Shown: positions 30,705-40,453, numbered from the stretch's first letter. The stretch is DNA of 64,000 bases from Bacteroidota bacterium (GCA_013697245.1 JACCXH010000022.1:46308-110307), one strand, 5' to 3'. The notes: generated from the letters alone by a model not told the origin. Made by a program: numbers and translations.

Positions 30705-32156
30705 CTATAATTTTTTAACAGACTTCTCTTTTTTACTGTAATATATATCAATAGAAACCAAAGCTGCCAGAAAAGACCAGAACGGTAATGAAAGCTTATC
30801 AGTATCGAGGAAATTATTTAAAAATCCGTGAACAAAATAGGTCATTAAGCCAAGGAAAATTCCAATTACAAGGATCTTCATTTCTGTTTCAGCAACAGAG
30901 TAAACCAGTTTATACCCTAGCGAAGTGCAATATAACAGCATAGCAACAACAATAAGCAATCCAAATATACCCTGCTCTGCTAATGGCCCCAAATATTCGC
31001 TATGTGCATTTCCATTCGTTCCAAAATTAGTACTGATAATTGTGCGCTCGCTGCTTAATTGATATGGTGCGTATTTAAACATATAAGTACCGGGCCCCCA
31101 TCCTAAAACAGGTTTATCTTGCCACATGCGAATGGCGCAACTCCAGCGATTAAGGCGTTCCAAATTAGAAGCATCGGTAGAAATATTTGAAACAGATTCA
31201 ATATTATTCGAGAATCCTCCTTCCGCATCTGTATTATTTCTTCCTAATGCAATGAAGATCTCTGTTTGAAAAACATAAAACAAAGAACCAAGTGTGATCA
31301 ACGTAACTAAAATAGTTCTGAATTTTATTCTGAAGATAAGTGTAACGAATATAGAAGCGGATACCAATAAGCTTAGCCAACCTGCTCTTGCAAATGAAAG
31401 AATGATAGCGAAAACAAATAAACAAAATAATGCAAGTGCAAAAATCCTTAAATATCTTGAGATACTTTTTATAAATACAAAACTTAGCATCACCGGTATG
31501 AACATAGCCAGTGCCGCGCCATAGGCTGTATGATCATTATAAAAAGGTGATACTACCCAATCGGCAGCCTTATCGTTAAAATTAAATTTGGCATGTTGAA
31601 AAACAGTATAAAATACAACCAAAGCAAGAGCCGTTGCATAACAATAAATAAAATTGATGATATTTTTTTTAGATTGAAAAAGATGCGGCATGATGATATA
31701 ACAACTAAAAATAAACCATAGCCGTGAGATCAAATATTTAAGTGATATAAGTATTTCTGTACTGGTTAATGCGGTAAAAAGCATCCAAACCAACTGAATA
31801 GTAATTAATATAGTAACGGGATGGTTGCTGAACTTTTTATCGGTAATGTTTGAGCTAAGCTGGTTAAAGATATATAATACCATAATACCTGCCATTAATG
31901 GCTCAGAAGGCAAACTAAGATCCATGCCGTCTGACAGGCCCAACTCTTTAAGGGTTATTGCCAAAGGTGTGCAAAAAGCCAGAAAGAAAACTAATTTTTG
32001 TAAATGAAATATGGCAACATAAACAATAATTAAAATAACAGGAATAAGATTATAAGGATAAAAAAGGTCTTTCTTATAAACCATTACATAGGCATTGCCT
32101 AAAATGTAAGCCAATATTAATATCGGAAATAAATATGTTCTGAAATACCTTGCCAA
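30705..32156 (-). CDS. O-antigen ligase/polymerase family membrane protein (Wzy_C)
   Basis: 483 residues with about eleven hydrophobic segments. The Wzy_C region is recognised by the periplasmic loop around RLNRWSCAIRMWQDKPVLGWGPGTYMF and the conserved NAHSEYLGPLAEQGIFGLL. Such proteins polymerise repeat units or ligate them to a carrier at the periplasmic face. It is the last gene of a four-gene minus-strand set (flippase, two Wzz-like, this), its ATG directly abutting the preceding stop. Polymerase versus ligase cannot be told from the sequence. Confidence 0.88.
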   Translation of the reverse strand: MARYFRTYLFPILILAYILGNAYVMVYKKDLFYPYNLIPVILIIVYVAIFHLQKLVFFLAFCTPLAITLKELGLSDGMDLSLPSEPLMAGIMVLYIFNQLSSNITDKKFSNHPVTILITIQLVWMLFTALTSTEILISLKYLISRLWFIFSCYIIMPHLFQSKKNIINFIYCYATALALVVFYTVFQHAKFNFNDKAADWVVSPFYNDHTAYGAALAMFIPVMLSFVFIKSISRYLRIFALALFCLFVFAIILSFARAGWLSLLVSASIFVTLIFRIKFRTILVTLITLGSLFYVFQTEIFIALGRNNTDAEGGFSNNIESVSNISTDASNLERLNRWSCAIRMWQDKPVLGWGPGTYMFKYAPYQLSSERTIISTNFGTNGNAHSEYLGPLAEQGIFGLLIVVAMLLYCTSLGYKLVYSVAETEMKILVIGIFLGLMTYFVHGFLNNFLDTDKLSLPFWSFLAALVSIDIYYSKKEKSVKKL

Positions 32157-33083
32157 TTAAATTAATTCCTTTGAACGGTTTTTGTATAACATGAAAACCA
32201 AGGCCATAAAAACTGCGGATAAAGAAGAGATTGCAACAATAACCCATCTTACCGGTGAACATTTTTTATCTTGTAAATTTGGTTTACTCACATACACATA
32301 ATAATCCATTTCACCACTCACATCCAACAAATAGCTATCGTTCTTAATTTTTATTTGAGAATAAGAGTTTAAAGTAGATTTAATCCTTCCATCTAAAATC
32401 TTCAACTCAGTACCTTTTTCTTTTATACCTTTTACTTGTTTAGCGCCATTCTCATTTAAATTTGAACCGGTAGAGATCTGTTTACTTAAATATTTTGATT
32501 GATCTTTTACATCAATAATATCGTATTCGGTTTTTATTTTTAAGATAGAGTTACTAAGAGAATCCAACTCTCTTGATTGGTAATCAATTACTTTTTTTGT
32601 ATTGGCAAGATATTGTGAAACAATAGCTTTTTTTGACGCACGAATTAAAATATTTGTGTTTTTTATTAACGCGGCATTTAATTTTTGCGCAAAAACCGGA
32701 TCTTGGTCTTTTACATTTATTTCGATCGATTCATAAATTGTTGGTGATATCGTAATATTCTCTAAGAACATAAAATTAAATAAAGCTTTACCGCCTTTTG
32801 AATTTACAGTATCAATATTATACCTCTCAAACAATTTATATTCCTTAGCTAATTCATACTTTACATCTTCACTTAAAAAATATTGTAATAATTGTTCGCT
32901 TGGCGATTCTTCAGAGTTTTGAAACAAGTTAACCGGATATACAACCGCCGTGGATTTAAATTTTTCTGTGATCAAATAAGATGCTGCGTAGGAAATGACA
33001 GCGGCAATAAGCATAATTAAAAAAAACATCTTCCTGTGCTTTAAGATGGTTTTAATAATGTTTAAGGAGTCTAAATTTTCCAT
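32157..33083 (-). CDS. Wzz/GumC-type chain-length determinant protein
   Basis: 308 residues. Two transmembrane helices (about 18-38 and 280-300) bracket a periplasmic, largely helical domain with ITEKFKSTAVVYPVN (Wzz signature region) and a coiled-coil middle. The N-terminus has the cytoplasmic helix LDSLNIIKTILKHRKMFF. There is no C-terminal tyrosine kinase domain. Wzz proteins set polysaccharide chain length or form the export gate with Wza. It lies 2 bp from the second Wzz-like gene and abuts the ligase gene. Confidence 0.87.
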   Translation of the reverse strand: MENLDSLNIIKTILKHRKMFFLIMLIAAVISYAASYLITEKFKSTAVVYPVNLFQNSEESPSEQLLQYFLSEDVKYELAKEYKLFERYNIDTVNSKGGKALFNFMFLENITISPTIYESIEINVKDQDPVFAQKLNAALIKNTNILIRASKKAIVSQYLANTKKVIDYQSRELDSLSNSILKIKTEYDIIDVKDQSKYLSKQISTGSNLNENGAKQVKGIKEKGTELKILDGRIKSTLNSYSQIKIKNDSYLLDVSGEMDYYVYVSKPNLQDKKCSPVRWVIVAISSLSAVFMALVFMLYKNRSKELI

Positions 33084-33085
33084 AA

Positions 33086-34084
33086 TTAATCCTGCAGTTT
33101 TATTTTGTTAAACTTTTCGCGAAACAAAAGAATCAGTAATCCCAAAAGATTACTAGCAATTACAGTAACACTTAAGATCAATAGCCTGTTTGGTTTAGCC
33201 TTATATTCATTTGGCTTGGCTTTTTCTACAACAAATTTAATTGGCAGGCTTGTATTATAATTTACCAATGCCTCATCGTATTTCGCTTTAATATCAGGAT
33301 ATTTAAAACTGTATTTTTCTAAATTATCATGAACGTTCTGGTAAGCGCTGCCATATTTTTTTAACGTATCTAACTTCTCTTCTAAACGTTTAATAGCGCC
33401 TGCATCATTTTTTTCAAGGGCTCTTGCATAACTTTTAGAATATGCTTTTACCTGTTCCTTGTAATGTAAAACGCCTAGCTTTCTAAGTATCATAAGGCTA
33501 TCCTCCAACTCCTTCATTCTTAATAAAGTGTTTTCGTATTCTGCTTTTACAATTTTAACAACCCCGGCCGTAATTGTTTTTGTCATCTCGTGTTTTACGG
33601 TGTCGCAATAATCGGTTATACCATTTGCGATCTGGGCCGATCCGTTTGCTGTATAATCGTATACTTCTACTTTTATGCTATTAAACTCGGTACGTTTAAT
33701 AGAAACCATGTCCTCCCATTTTTGCTTCAGATAATGGTACCCAAATACAGTATCTCTGATCTTCCAACGATCCCATAAATTATAGGCATTTGCCACCTTT
33801 ATCTTTAATTCGTCGGAACTTAAGAACTGGATAAGTTTTTCAACATCATCTTCATCGCCAATTTGCATATAATCTTCTTGGTTGCCGGAGTTTGGCTCTA
33901 TAACAAGCTTTGAAACCGAAAACTGGCGAGCCGCAAATAACACAGCCGTAGATTTATATTGTTTAGGCATTAAAAAAACAAGAACCCCTGTTACCAATGC
34001 ACTCGCAATAGTAATTTTAATGAAAGTTTTTCTCCACTTAATTATTTTCAATATTAGTTCTTTAGCTGTAATCTCTTCAATCAT
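33086..34084 (-). CDS. Wzz/GumC-type chain-length determinant protein (second copy)
   Basis: 332 residues with the same layout as its neighbour: cytoplasmic helix TAKELILKIIKWRKTF, TM1 (about 24-42), the Wzz segment MPKQYKSTAVLFAARQF, a coiled-coil periplasmic domain with EYENTLLRMKELEDSLMILRKL, a PNRLLILSVTVIASNLLGLLILLF C-terminal TM preceded by the proline-rich KAKPNEYKAKPNR region. No kinase domain. The two proteins may form a hetero-oligomer or act on different products. Flippase 2 bp upstream. Confidence 0.87.
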   Translation of the reverse strand: MIEEITAKELILKIIKWRKTFIKITIASALVTGVLVFLMPKQYKSTAVLFAARQFSVSKLVIEPNSGNQEDYMQIGDEDDVEKLIQFLSSDELKIKVANAYNLWDRWKIRDTVFGYHYLKQKWEDMVSIKRTEFNSIKVEVYDYTANGSAQIANGITDYCDTVKHEMTKTITAGVVKIVKAEYENTLLRMKELEDSLMILRKLGVLHYKEQVKAYSKSYARALEKNDAGAIKRLEEKLDTLKKYGSAYQNVHDNLEKYSFKYPDIKAKYDEALVNYNTSLPIKFVVEKAKPNEYKAKPNRLLILSVTVIASNLLGLLILLFREKFNKIKLQD

Positions 34085-34086
34085 AT

Positions 34087-35532
34087 TTATTTATATTTTA
34101 TGAAACGTAAAACGGATTTAGGGTTTATCATTCCTGTAATAAAAGCTAATAAGCCACTAAATATAAGCATAATTACGAAATTATATACCCAATAAGTGGT
34201 TAAATTCAAGGTAAAATAATTAGCAAATACAATACCCACAATAAATAAAAATACAGAGATTAATAGTCGTTTATTTACATGGAATTTAAATACTTTATAA
34301 GAAATAAACACCTGGATCAGGCAAGTTAAAAATTGCGTAACCACACTAGCAATAGCACTTCCAAGGGCATGATAATTTGGAATTAAAATAAAATTTAAAA
34401 GAAGATTTATTAAAATGCCGGTAATTGCCATTAAGTTTAAGTACTTTAAATTGCCATTTGCGGTTAATAATGTGCCAAAAATATAAGTGATAGAGATCGC
34501 TGTAAAACAACTCATTAATAAGCCCAGAATCTGGTATCCCTCTGAATTGCCTTTATACAATAACTCGCAAAATTTATCGGCATAGAACAAACTACCTATA
34601 GATACTATTAGTGCGGGCGTTAACAACAGGGTAAAAGCTAATTTTACAATATTTTCGATGTTCTCTTTATTTTTTAGCATGCGGCTAAACAGCGGTAGTA
34701 GTTGAACAGAGAAGAGGTAAGCGATCATGTTTGCGGCATCCAATAACCTAAAGGCCTTTGCATAGATACCACTTTGTTCTTTTCCAAGGTTGCCAGGTAA
34801 CATACGTTCGATCATAACACTATCCAGTCGGTTATAAAAAGTCATTAATAAAACCAAAATCGCAAAGGGGAAACTCTTTTTTAAGATCATCCGGTTAAAG
34901 GCCCAATCCCAATTAAGTTTAAAAGTATGTGTTTTGTTTAATACTATTAAAAAACCAATTAGCGCTGTAAGTCCATAACCAATGGTCTGTGCATAAACAA
35001 AGTTCATCACATCCACTTGCAAGCCGCAAAAATTAAATATTAACGCGGTAACTAAAATGATCATAATAACACGATCTAAAACCGAAATTATACTATCTAC
35101 TCTAAATAAATGTAAGGCGAGTAGATTGGATCGCAAAAAAAGTATAAAGCTTAAAAAGAAATTATTTATACATAATACCACTAACAGCTTGATGTAGCGC
35201 ACTTCAAAGCCCAACACAAAAAAACCTATCAATAATGTAACCGATATGTAAAGCAAGCCCAACACAAATTTAAGGCTTAACATTTTACTAAAATGCTTGC
35301 TTAACAGGTGAGAGTTCTGGGCAATATTTTTATTATTAAAATTGGTTAGCCCAAAGTCGAGCAAAATGCCAATTAGGAAAGAAAAATTGAAGAGAACAAA
35401 ATATTCACCGTAAGCAATATTTCCAACGCTCATCTGAACCTGGGGATCAATGCTTAAAATCCAAAATGGCTTAATTAATAAATTAAGTATCAGGAGTATA
35501 GCTAAATCAAATATGAACTTCTTTTTTTGCAC
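34087..35532 (-). CDS. Polysaccharide flippase (Wzx/MATE-like oligosaccharide translocase)
   Basis: About 481 residues from the GTG at 35532. A longer TTG start at 35544 falls inside the -7 box (35542-35549) and would precede transcription. Some fourteen hydrophobic helices; SFPFAILVLLMTFYNRLDSVMIERML and the GIYAKAFRLLDAANMIAYLFSVQLLPLFSRML region are typical of Polysacc_synt/Wzx proteins. It moves lipid-linked oligosaccharide across the inner membrane. First gene of the minus-strand polysaccharide set and divergent from a GT4 gene. Confidence 0.88.
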   Translation of the reverse strand: MQKKKFIFDLAILLILNLLIKPFWILSIDPQVQMSVGNIAYGEYFVLFNFSFLIGILLDFGLTNFNNKNIAQNSHLLSKHFSKMLSLKFVLGLLYISVTLLIGFFVLGFEVRYIKLLVVLCINNFFLSFILFLRSNLLALHLFRVDSIISVLDRVIMIILVTALIFNFCGLQVDVMNFVYAQTIGYGLTALIGFLIVLNKTHTFKLNWDWAFNRMILKKSFPFAILVLLMTFYNRLDSVMIERMLPGNLGKEQSGIYAKAFRLLDAANMIAYLFSVQLLPLFSRMLKNKENIENIVKLAFTLLLTPALIVSIGSLFYADKFCELLYKGNSEGYQILGLLMSCFTAISITYIFGTLLTANGNLKYLNLMAITGILINLLLNFILIPNYHALGSAIASVVTQFLTCLIQVFISYKVFKFHVNKRLLISVFLFIVGIVFANYFTLNLTTYWVYNFVIMLIFSGLLAFITGMINPKSVLRFIKYK

Positions 35533-35541
35533 AAAAAGCAG

Positions 35542-35549
35542 CAAATATA
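35542..35549 (-). promoter_or_regulatory. -7 element of the flippase operon
   Basis: TATATTTG on the minus strand, 9 nt before the GTG at 35532. It opposes the TAGATTTG box at 35583-35590, forming a compact divergent promoter region. Confidence 0.55.
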
Positions 35550-35582
35550 GCCTTTTTTATGGTTAAAACTAATCTAAATTCA

Positions 35583-35590
35583 TAGATTTG
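35583..35590 (+). promoter_or_regulatory. -7 element of the GT4 gene
   Basis: TAGATTTG, exact TAnnTTTG match, then CGCC and the GTG start at 35595. Predicts a leaderless transcript. Confidence 0.55.
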
Positions 35591-35594
35591 CGCC

Positions 35595-36719
35595 GTGCAA
35601 ATAGTTGTAAATACAAGGATCTTGCTAAAAGATCGCCTTGAGGGCATGGGCTGGTTTGCCTACCAAACTTTAAAGCACATGACCATCAAAAATCCGGATG
35701 TACATTTTGTTTTTGTATTTGACCGAAATTTTAATGAAGAATTTATTTTTTCTGATAACATTACCCCGCTCATCCTTTCTCCACAAGCCAGGCACCCATT
35801 TTTATATTATGCCTGGTTTCAACATTCTATAAAAGGCTTATTGAATAAAATGAAACCTGATCTCTTCTTATCTCCGGATGGTTTTTTGGCTTTAGGAGCC
35901 AAATGCAAGCAGTTGCCGGTTATTCACGATATTAATTTTTTACACCACCCAAAGGATAGTAAATGGCTAACGGCAAAATATTACAACCATTATTTTCCAA
36001 AATTTGCTAAAGAAGCTACGCGTATTGCAACGGTATCTGAATACAGTAAGCAAGATATTATTAAGAATTACGGCATTAACGCTTCAAAAATAGATGTTGT
36101 TTACAACGGTATAAATTCTTTTTTTAAGCCGCTTGAAGAAGCTGCAAAACAGCAAACAAAGCAAAAATATACCAGGGGAAAAGATTATTTTGTAAACGTG
36201 GGATCTTTGCATCCAAGAAAAAATATTCCAAATCTTATTCGTGCTTTTTCATTATTTAAAAAAGAAAGTAATTCTGATCTTAAATTGATGCTTGCCGGAC
36301 CGCATTATTGGGGCATGTCGGAGATAAATGCAGTTATATCTGAAACAAATTTAAAAGAAGATATAATTTTCACCGGACGCTTGGCCGATGAAGAACTAAA
36401 TCTTGTTTTAGGAAGCTCAATGGCATTAACCTTTGTGCCTTATTACGAAGGTTTTGGAATTCCTTTAATAGAGGCCATGGAAGCTCGTGTGCCTATTATT
36501 ACCAGTAATGTAACAAGCTTGCCGGAAATTGCCGGAAATGCTGCTTTATTGGTAAATCCTATGGAAGTGAGCGAAATAAAAAATGCCATGTTGCAGTTGT
36601 ATACAAAACCGGATCTACGTCAAAGCCTTATTAATAATGGCCTGCAGCAGAAACAAAAATTTTCGTGGGAAAAAAGCGGGGATCTTTTATGGCAATCTGT
36701 TTTAAAAACAATTAACTAA
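35595..36719 (+). CDS. Glycosyltransferase family 4 (GT-B)
   Basis: 374 residues from a GTG. GT-B fold: N-terminal domain with VVNTRILLKDRLEGMGWFAYQTL and LPVIHDINFLHHP; C-terminal GT1-like donor domain with NVGSLHPRKNIPNLIRAF, LMLAGPHYWGM, IIFTGRLADEELNLVLGSSMALTFVPYYEGFGIPLIEAMEARVPIITSNVTSLPEIAGNAALLVNP, containing the EGFGIPLIEAM nucleotide-sugar motif. Likely a mannosyl- or similar transferase for the surface polysaccharide made by the adjacent genes. Its end overlaps waaA by 8 bp, tail to tail. Confidence 0.9.
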   Translation: MQIVVNTRILLKDRLEGMGWFAYQTLKHMTIKNPDVHFVFVFDRNFNEEFIFSDNITPLILSPQARHPFLYYAWFQHSIKGLLNKMKPDLFLSPDGFLALGAKCKQLPVIHDINFLHHPKDSKWLTAKYYNHYFPKFAKEATRIATVSEYSKQDIIKNYGINASKIDVVYNGINSFFKPLEEAAKQQTKQKYTRGKDYFVNVGSLHPRKNIPNLIRAFSLFKKESNSDLKLMLAGPHYWGMSEINAVISETNLKEDIIFTGRLADEELNLVLGSSMALTFVPYYEGFGIPLIEAMEARVPIITSNVTSLPEIAGNAALLVNPMEVSEIKNAMLQLYTKPDLRQSLINNGLQQKQKFSWEKSGDLLWQSVLKTIN

Positions 36720-37956
36720 GTTCAAGTATAGCTATTACTTTTTTTGTAGTTCCCGATTTTTTTTGGAAATATGATTGAAGCTCTTTTTCAATTTCAAGTA
36801 AAGCGGTTTTATTGTTTAAAAAGGCCAAAACCTCAGCGGCCAGTTCGTTTCCGGTAGAAATGTTCTTTGCTGCTTTTAATGCTAAAAGGTCGGTTGCCTC
36901 GTTATATTTATGATAATCGTTACCATAAAATATAACCGGTTTGTAATAAACGGCAGGCTCTAAACAGTTATGAATACCTTCGTTTAGCCCACCGCCAATA
37001 TAAGCTACCGAAGCATATTTATAAATTTTTGACAGCAGGCCAATGGTATCAATTACCAATACATTCGCATTTTTATTTTGTTTTTGCTGCGAAAACAAAA
37101 CGAATTCAATTTCGTTCTTTGCAATCAAGGCGGTTAGCTTGGCAATATCTTTTTCTTCCACATTGTGTGGCACAATAATTAATTTCAGATCAGGCAGGTT
37201 CAGTAATTTAAATGCCTCAATCAATAACTCTTCATCACCCTGCCATGTACTGCCGGCAACAAGTATCTTTTTATCTCCACAAAATTCTTTAATAAAAGGC
37301 ATCTCCACAAAATTTTCTTTAACCTCTAATACCCTGTCAAACCTTGTATCGCCGCAAACTTCGTAATTGGTAATATTAATTTTATCTAAAAGTTTACCCG
37401 ATGCGTCATCCTGGATAAATAATTTATCAAAGGTGGCCAATGATCTTCTGAAAATACCACCGTACCATTTAAAAAAAGGATGGTGAGGTTTAAACACTGC
37501 AGAAATAAGATACGTGGGGATTTTTTGTTTTTTTAATTCGAATAAAAAATTCAGCCAAAATTCGTACTTAATAAAAATAGACACTTTTGGTTGTGTAATA
37601 TGAATAAAATCTTCTGCGTTCCTTTTTGTATCCAACGGCAAATAACAGATCACTTCGGCCCCATTCCATTCCTTAAAGGCTTCGTAGCCACTTGGCGAAA
37701 AAAAAGTAAGGACGATCTTATACTTCGGATATTTTTTTTTAATGGCTTCTATCAAAGGTCTTCCTTGCTCAAACTCGCCATACGACGAACAATGCACCCA
37801 TAAAACATCTTGTGAATTAAGCTCGCCGATCTTTTTTGTGAGTCTCTCTCTCCAGTTCTCTCTTCCCTTTACCCATTGCCTGGCCTTTAATTTATTTATG
37901 GCGGCAAACTTTATAACAATGCCGTATAAATAAATTACCAAATTGTACAAGAACAT
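36712..37956 (-). CDS. waaA: 3-deoxy-D-manno-octulosonic acid (Kdo) transferase
   Basis: 414 residues from ATG 37956, just downstream of the beta-barrel gene. The longer frame adds 26 residues that translate the end of that gene and is rejected. The N-terminal membrane-anchor helix MFLYNLVIYLYGIVIKFAA is followed by GRENWRERL, VLWVHCSSYGEFEQGRPLIEAIKKKYP, KVSIFIKYEFWLNFLFELKK, and the C-terminal VLVIDTIGLLSKIYKYASVAYIGGGLNEGIHNCLEPAVYYKPVIFYG. WaaA transfers Kdo to lipid IVA at the inner membrane in LPS biosynthesis. One or two Kdo added is not predictable. Confidence 0.93.
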   Translation of the reverse strand: MFLYNLVIYLYGIVIKFAAINKLKARQWVKGRENWRERLTKKIGELNSQDVLWVHCSSYGEFEQGRPLIEAIKKKYPKYKIVLTFFSPSGYEAFKEWNGAEVICYLPLDTKRNAEDFIHITQPKVSIFIKYEFWLNFLFELKKQKIPTYLISAVFKPHHPFFKWYGGIFRRSLATFDKLFIQDDASGKLLDKINITNYEVCGDTRFDRVLEVKENFVEMPFIKEFCGDKKILVAGSTWQGDEELLIEAFKLLNLPDLKLIIVPHNVEEKDIAKLTALIAKNEIEFVLFSQQKQNKNANVLVIDTIGLLSKIYKYASVAYIGGGLNEGIHNCLEPAVYYKPVIFYGNDYHKYNEATDLLALKAAKNISTGNELAAEVLAFLNNKTALLEIEKELQSYFQKKSGTTKKVIAILELS

Positions 37957-37966
37957 ATTTAGGGGA

Positions 37967-38701
37967 TTAATTATAATAAAACTCGTTCGGTTTCTTTTTA
38001 TACAACGGCAATATCCAACCAAATCTAAAGCCATAAAGCATATCCAAACGTTTTTTGGTATCGGGTAAACCGGTATCGTAATTTAATTTACGAATGCTAT
38101 GGGTAAATGCCTGATAACCCTCAAAACCAAAATATAAATTTAAAAGCCTGTTGTCGCTTATGAACATGTAACCCACAAATTGAGTAAGCGATATGCCCCC
38201 ACTAAGCCTGTCGTAGCCATAAGCCAGATCGCCTTTAACCGCCGCAATCTTTTGCTGCGCATCGTATAATTTTATTTTAGAATGCAAATAACCTGCGCCA
38301 ACACTTAGCATTAAACCTGAGTTTGGATTAGGTGATAAAAAATTCAGGATCTTACCGCCGGTTAAGTGAATACCAACACCACGCTCTGTGATCCTAAGAT
38401 CGGCAGGGAAACCTTCGTTGTCAACAATGGCGCCATCAGCGTTTCTTAATTGCGTTAGTACATTTTCTCTTACATTTCGGCCAAAAAAATAATTCGATTC
38501 AACTCCAAATAACCAATTGCGTTTTGTTTTTAGCATGAAGGCGCCGCCCAAATTAAGATCGGGCCCAAAACGTTGTGCAAGATCGCCGGCCGGTATATGG
38601 CCTCCTAAATGAATTCCTACAAGCGGTACAAATATTTTCGCAGAATCAATTTGAGAAAAACTGAAAAAAGAACAAAAAATAAATAGCATTAAAAATTTCA
38701 T
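37967..38701 (-). CDS. Secreted outer-membrane beta-barrel-like protein
   Basis: 244 residues. Signal peptide (MKFLMLFIFCSFFSFSQ), then alternating strand pattern typical of small OmpW/OmpA-like barrels: IFVPLVGIHLGGHIPAGDLAQRFG, NWLFGVESNYFFG, GLMLSVGAGYLHSKIKLY, LLNLYFGFEGYQAFTHS, MLYGFRFGWILPLYKKKP. No specific family recognised. It is 10 bp upstream of waaA on the same strand and probably cotranscribed, which places it in envelope biogenesis by context only. Confidence 0.8.
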   Translation of the reverse strand: MKFLMLFIFCSFFSFSQIDSAKIFVPLVGIHLGGHIPAGDLAQRFGPDLNLGGAFMLKTKRNWLFGVESNYFFGRNVRENVLTQLRNADGAIVDNEGFPADLRITERGVGIHLTGGKILNFLSPNPNSGLMLSVGAGYLHSKIKLYDAQQKIAAVKGDLAYGYDRLSGGISLTQFVGYMFISDNRLLNLYFGFEGYQAFTHSIRKLNYDTGLPDTKKRLDMLYGFRFGWILPLYKKKPNEFYYN

Positions 38702-38758
38702 GGTTTGCTTAAAGCGCCAATATTATGTGTCCATAAATTTACTCGATATATTTAAATT

Positions 38759-38793
38759 AAAAAACCCAAAATTTATGCAATTTTGGGTTTTTT
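38759..38793 (-). terminator. Strong rho-independent terminator
   Basis: AAAAAACCCAAAATT (38759-38773), 5-nt loop, AATTTTGGGTTTTTT (38779-38793): a perfect 15-bp stem, seven T on one strand and six on the other. It ends the lipoprotein gene at 38813-39664 before the next minus-strand gene. Confidence 0.85.
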
Positions 38794-38812
38794 TCCTTAT
38801 ACACTAGGGTAT

Positions 38813-39664
38813 TTAAGGCAAAGTAATGGTATAGGTTTTAGAGTTTATTGTAACAGTTGCCTGATCATCGCAAGTGCCGTTTCCAAAATCAATTATTCTT
38901 GTTGGTTTTCCTTGCGGTGTATGCCGAATTTCGCCACTTACAAAATGTTTTCTACAACCTATGCTCATATCCCGGATTAAAGGTTTGCCGGTGGTTATGA
39001 TCGATGTAAAACTTCTACCATTAGCATTAGTACCACTAGCGCTACCGGTAATAGAATACTTGTCATCAAGCCATAATAAAGTATTTTCGCCACTCACCCA
39101 TTCTCTTTGGCGCGAACCGGTCCATTGAACGGTACCGCTATTATCTGCTTTTAAAATTGAAAGGTTAGCATTAATATCATATACCAAATGGCCTTGTGTA
39201 TTATGTCCTAAATTTTTTACTGTTTTATTGCCACTTACTTTATTATCGTTTACATAATAGTTTTGCGGTGTAATAGTAATCGTGGTTAAAGAATCCCGGT
39301 ATTTACCGGTATAAACAATTAACAAACTACCCCTGCGATATCTGCCATCACCACAAAGACAATTGTTGGCTCCAAAATTAACGGTTATTGAATCGGCATT
39401 TGTGTTTACCAACGTATCAAAATGCAAAGTAGAGCAGGCACTTAAAATGGCGTTAACTTCTGTTGTTTTAAAACTACTGACACTTTTATTACGACCGGCT
39501 TCATCGGCAATATTATTCATATCATTATCAATACTGGTTGCTAATGAGCTTTCTGAAGCTGATTGTGTATCTGTATCTTCTTCTCTTGTTTCCTTTTTTT
39601 TGCAGGAGGACAGGATAAGACCAAGACTTAACCCTAAAATTAGTATGTTGCTTAGCTTTTTCAT
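38813..39664 (-). CDS. Lipoprotein of unknown function
   Basis: 283 residues. Lipobox LGLILSSC (Cys near 21) after a short signal peptide, then a Thr/Ser/Asp-rich linker (KKKETREEDTDTQSASESS) and a beta-rich region with STLHFDTLVNTNADSITVNFGANNCLCGDGRYRRGSLLIVYTG and a final RIIDFGNGTCDDQATVTINSKTYTITLP. The GRYRRG/IDFGNGTCDD pattern recurs in Bacteroidota surface lipoproteins, but I cannot name a characterised family. Isolated gene ending in a strong terminator. Confidence 0.8.
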   Translation of the reverse strand: MKKLSNILILGLSLGLILSSCKKKETREEDTDTQSASESSLATSIDNDMNNIADEAGRNKSVSSFKTTEVNAILSACSTLHFDTLVNTNADSITVNFGANNCLCGDGRYRRGSLLIVYTGKYRDSLTTITITPQNYYVNDNKVSGNKTVKNLGHNTQGHLVYDINANLSILKADNSGTVQWTGSRQREWVSGENTLLWLDDKYSITGSASGTNANGRSFTSIITTGKPLIRDMSIGCRKHFVSGEIRHTPQGKPTRIIDFGNGTCDDQATVTINSKTYTITLP

Positions 39665-39727
39665 TCTTATGCGATTTATTCTAAGACGCTTAATTTTAAA
39701 AAAGGTTTAATGCTACATAATTATTTT

Positions 39728-40453
39728 TTAGTTAAAAGAGTCAATTCGGGTCTTATAAGTAGTAATTTTTGTGTTTTGGGTATCGCTTTCCACCAAACCA
39801 TCCTTTAAACGCACAATTCTATGGGCATGCAGGGCAATGTCTTCTTCGTGGGTTACCAAAATAATGGTGTTTCCTTTTTTATGTATCTCCTCAAAAAGGC
39901 CCATGATCTCTACAGATGTTTTACTATCTAAATTCCCGGTAGGCTCATCGGCAAGAATTATGGCTGGGTTGTTAACCAGAGCCCTGGCGATGGCAACACG
40001 TTGGCGCTGACCTCCGCTTAACTCATTTGGCTTATGGTTCATCCTATTTCCAAGCCCAACGCTTTCTAAAACCTCTTTAGCGCGGTTGTCGCGGTCTATT
40101 TTGCTAAAACCTGCATAAACCAATGGCAATGACACATTATCGAGAGTTGAGGCCCGAGGCAAAAGATTAAAAGTTTGAAAAACAAAACCTATTTCTTTGT
40201 TACGTACTTCAGCCAACTCGTTATCGCTCATTTTTGCAACAGAAAGGTTGTTCAATATATAAATGCCGTCAGATGGGCTATCCAAGCAACCCAACATATT
40301 CATTAAAGTAGATTTGCCACTGCCGGATGGGCCCATTAAAGCAACATATTCGTTCTTGTAAATAGTTAATGAAACATCTTTTAAGGCATGAATGATCTCA
40401 TCACCAATTTGGTAGGTCTTCCTGATGTTTTGTATGGAGATTATTTCTTTCAC
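39728..40453 (-). CDS. ABC transporter ATP-binding protein (MacB/LolD type)
   Basis: 241 residues from a GTG at 40453. Walker [10 protein letters not shown] (about 41-49), Q-loop [18 protein letters not shown], signature [15 protein letters not shown], Walker [17 protein letters not shown], switch His in [33 protein letters not shown] is characteristic of the MacB/LolD/FtsE group, which power lipoprotein release or macrolide/peptide efflux. No permease gene is adjacent: downstream is a lipoprotein and upstream RluF-like in the opposite direction. It may use a permease encoded elsewhere. Confidence 0.93.
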   Translation of the reverse strand: MKEIISIQNIRKTYQIGDEIIHALKDVSLTIYKNEYVALMGPSGSGKSTLMNMLGCLDSPSDGIYILNNLSVAKMSDNELAEVRNKEIGFVFQTFNLLPRASTLDNVSLPLVYAGFSKIDRDNRAKEVLESVGLGNRMNHKPNELSGGQRQRVAIARALVNNPAIILADEPTGNLDSKTSVEIMGLFEEIHKKGNTIILVTHEEDIALHAHRIVRLKDGLVESDTQNTKITTYKTRIDSFN

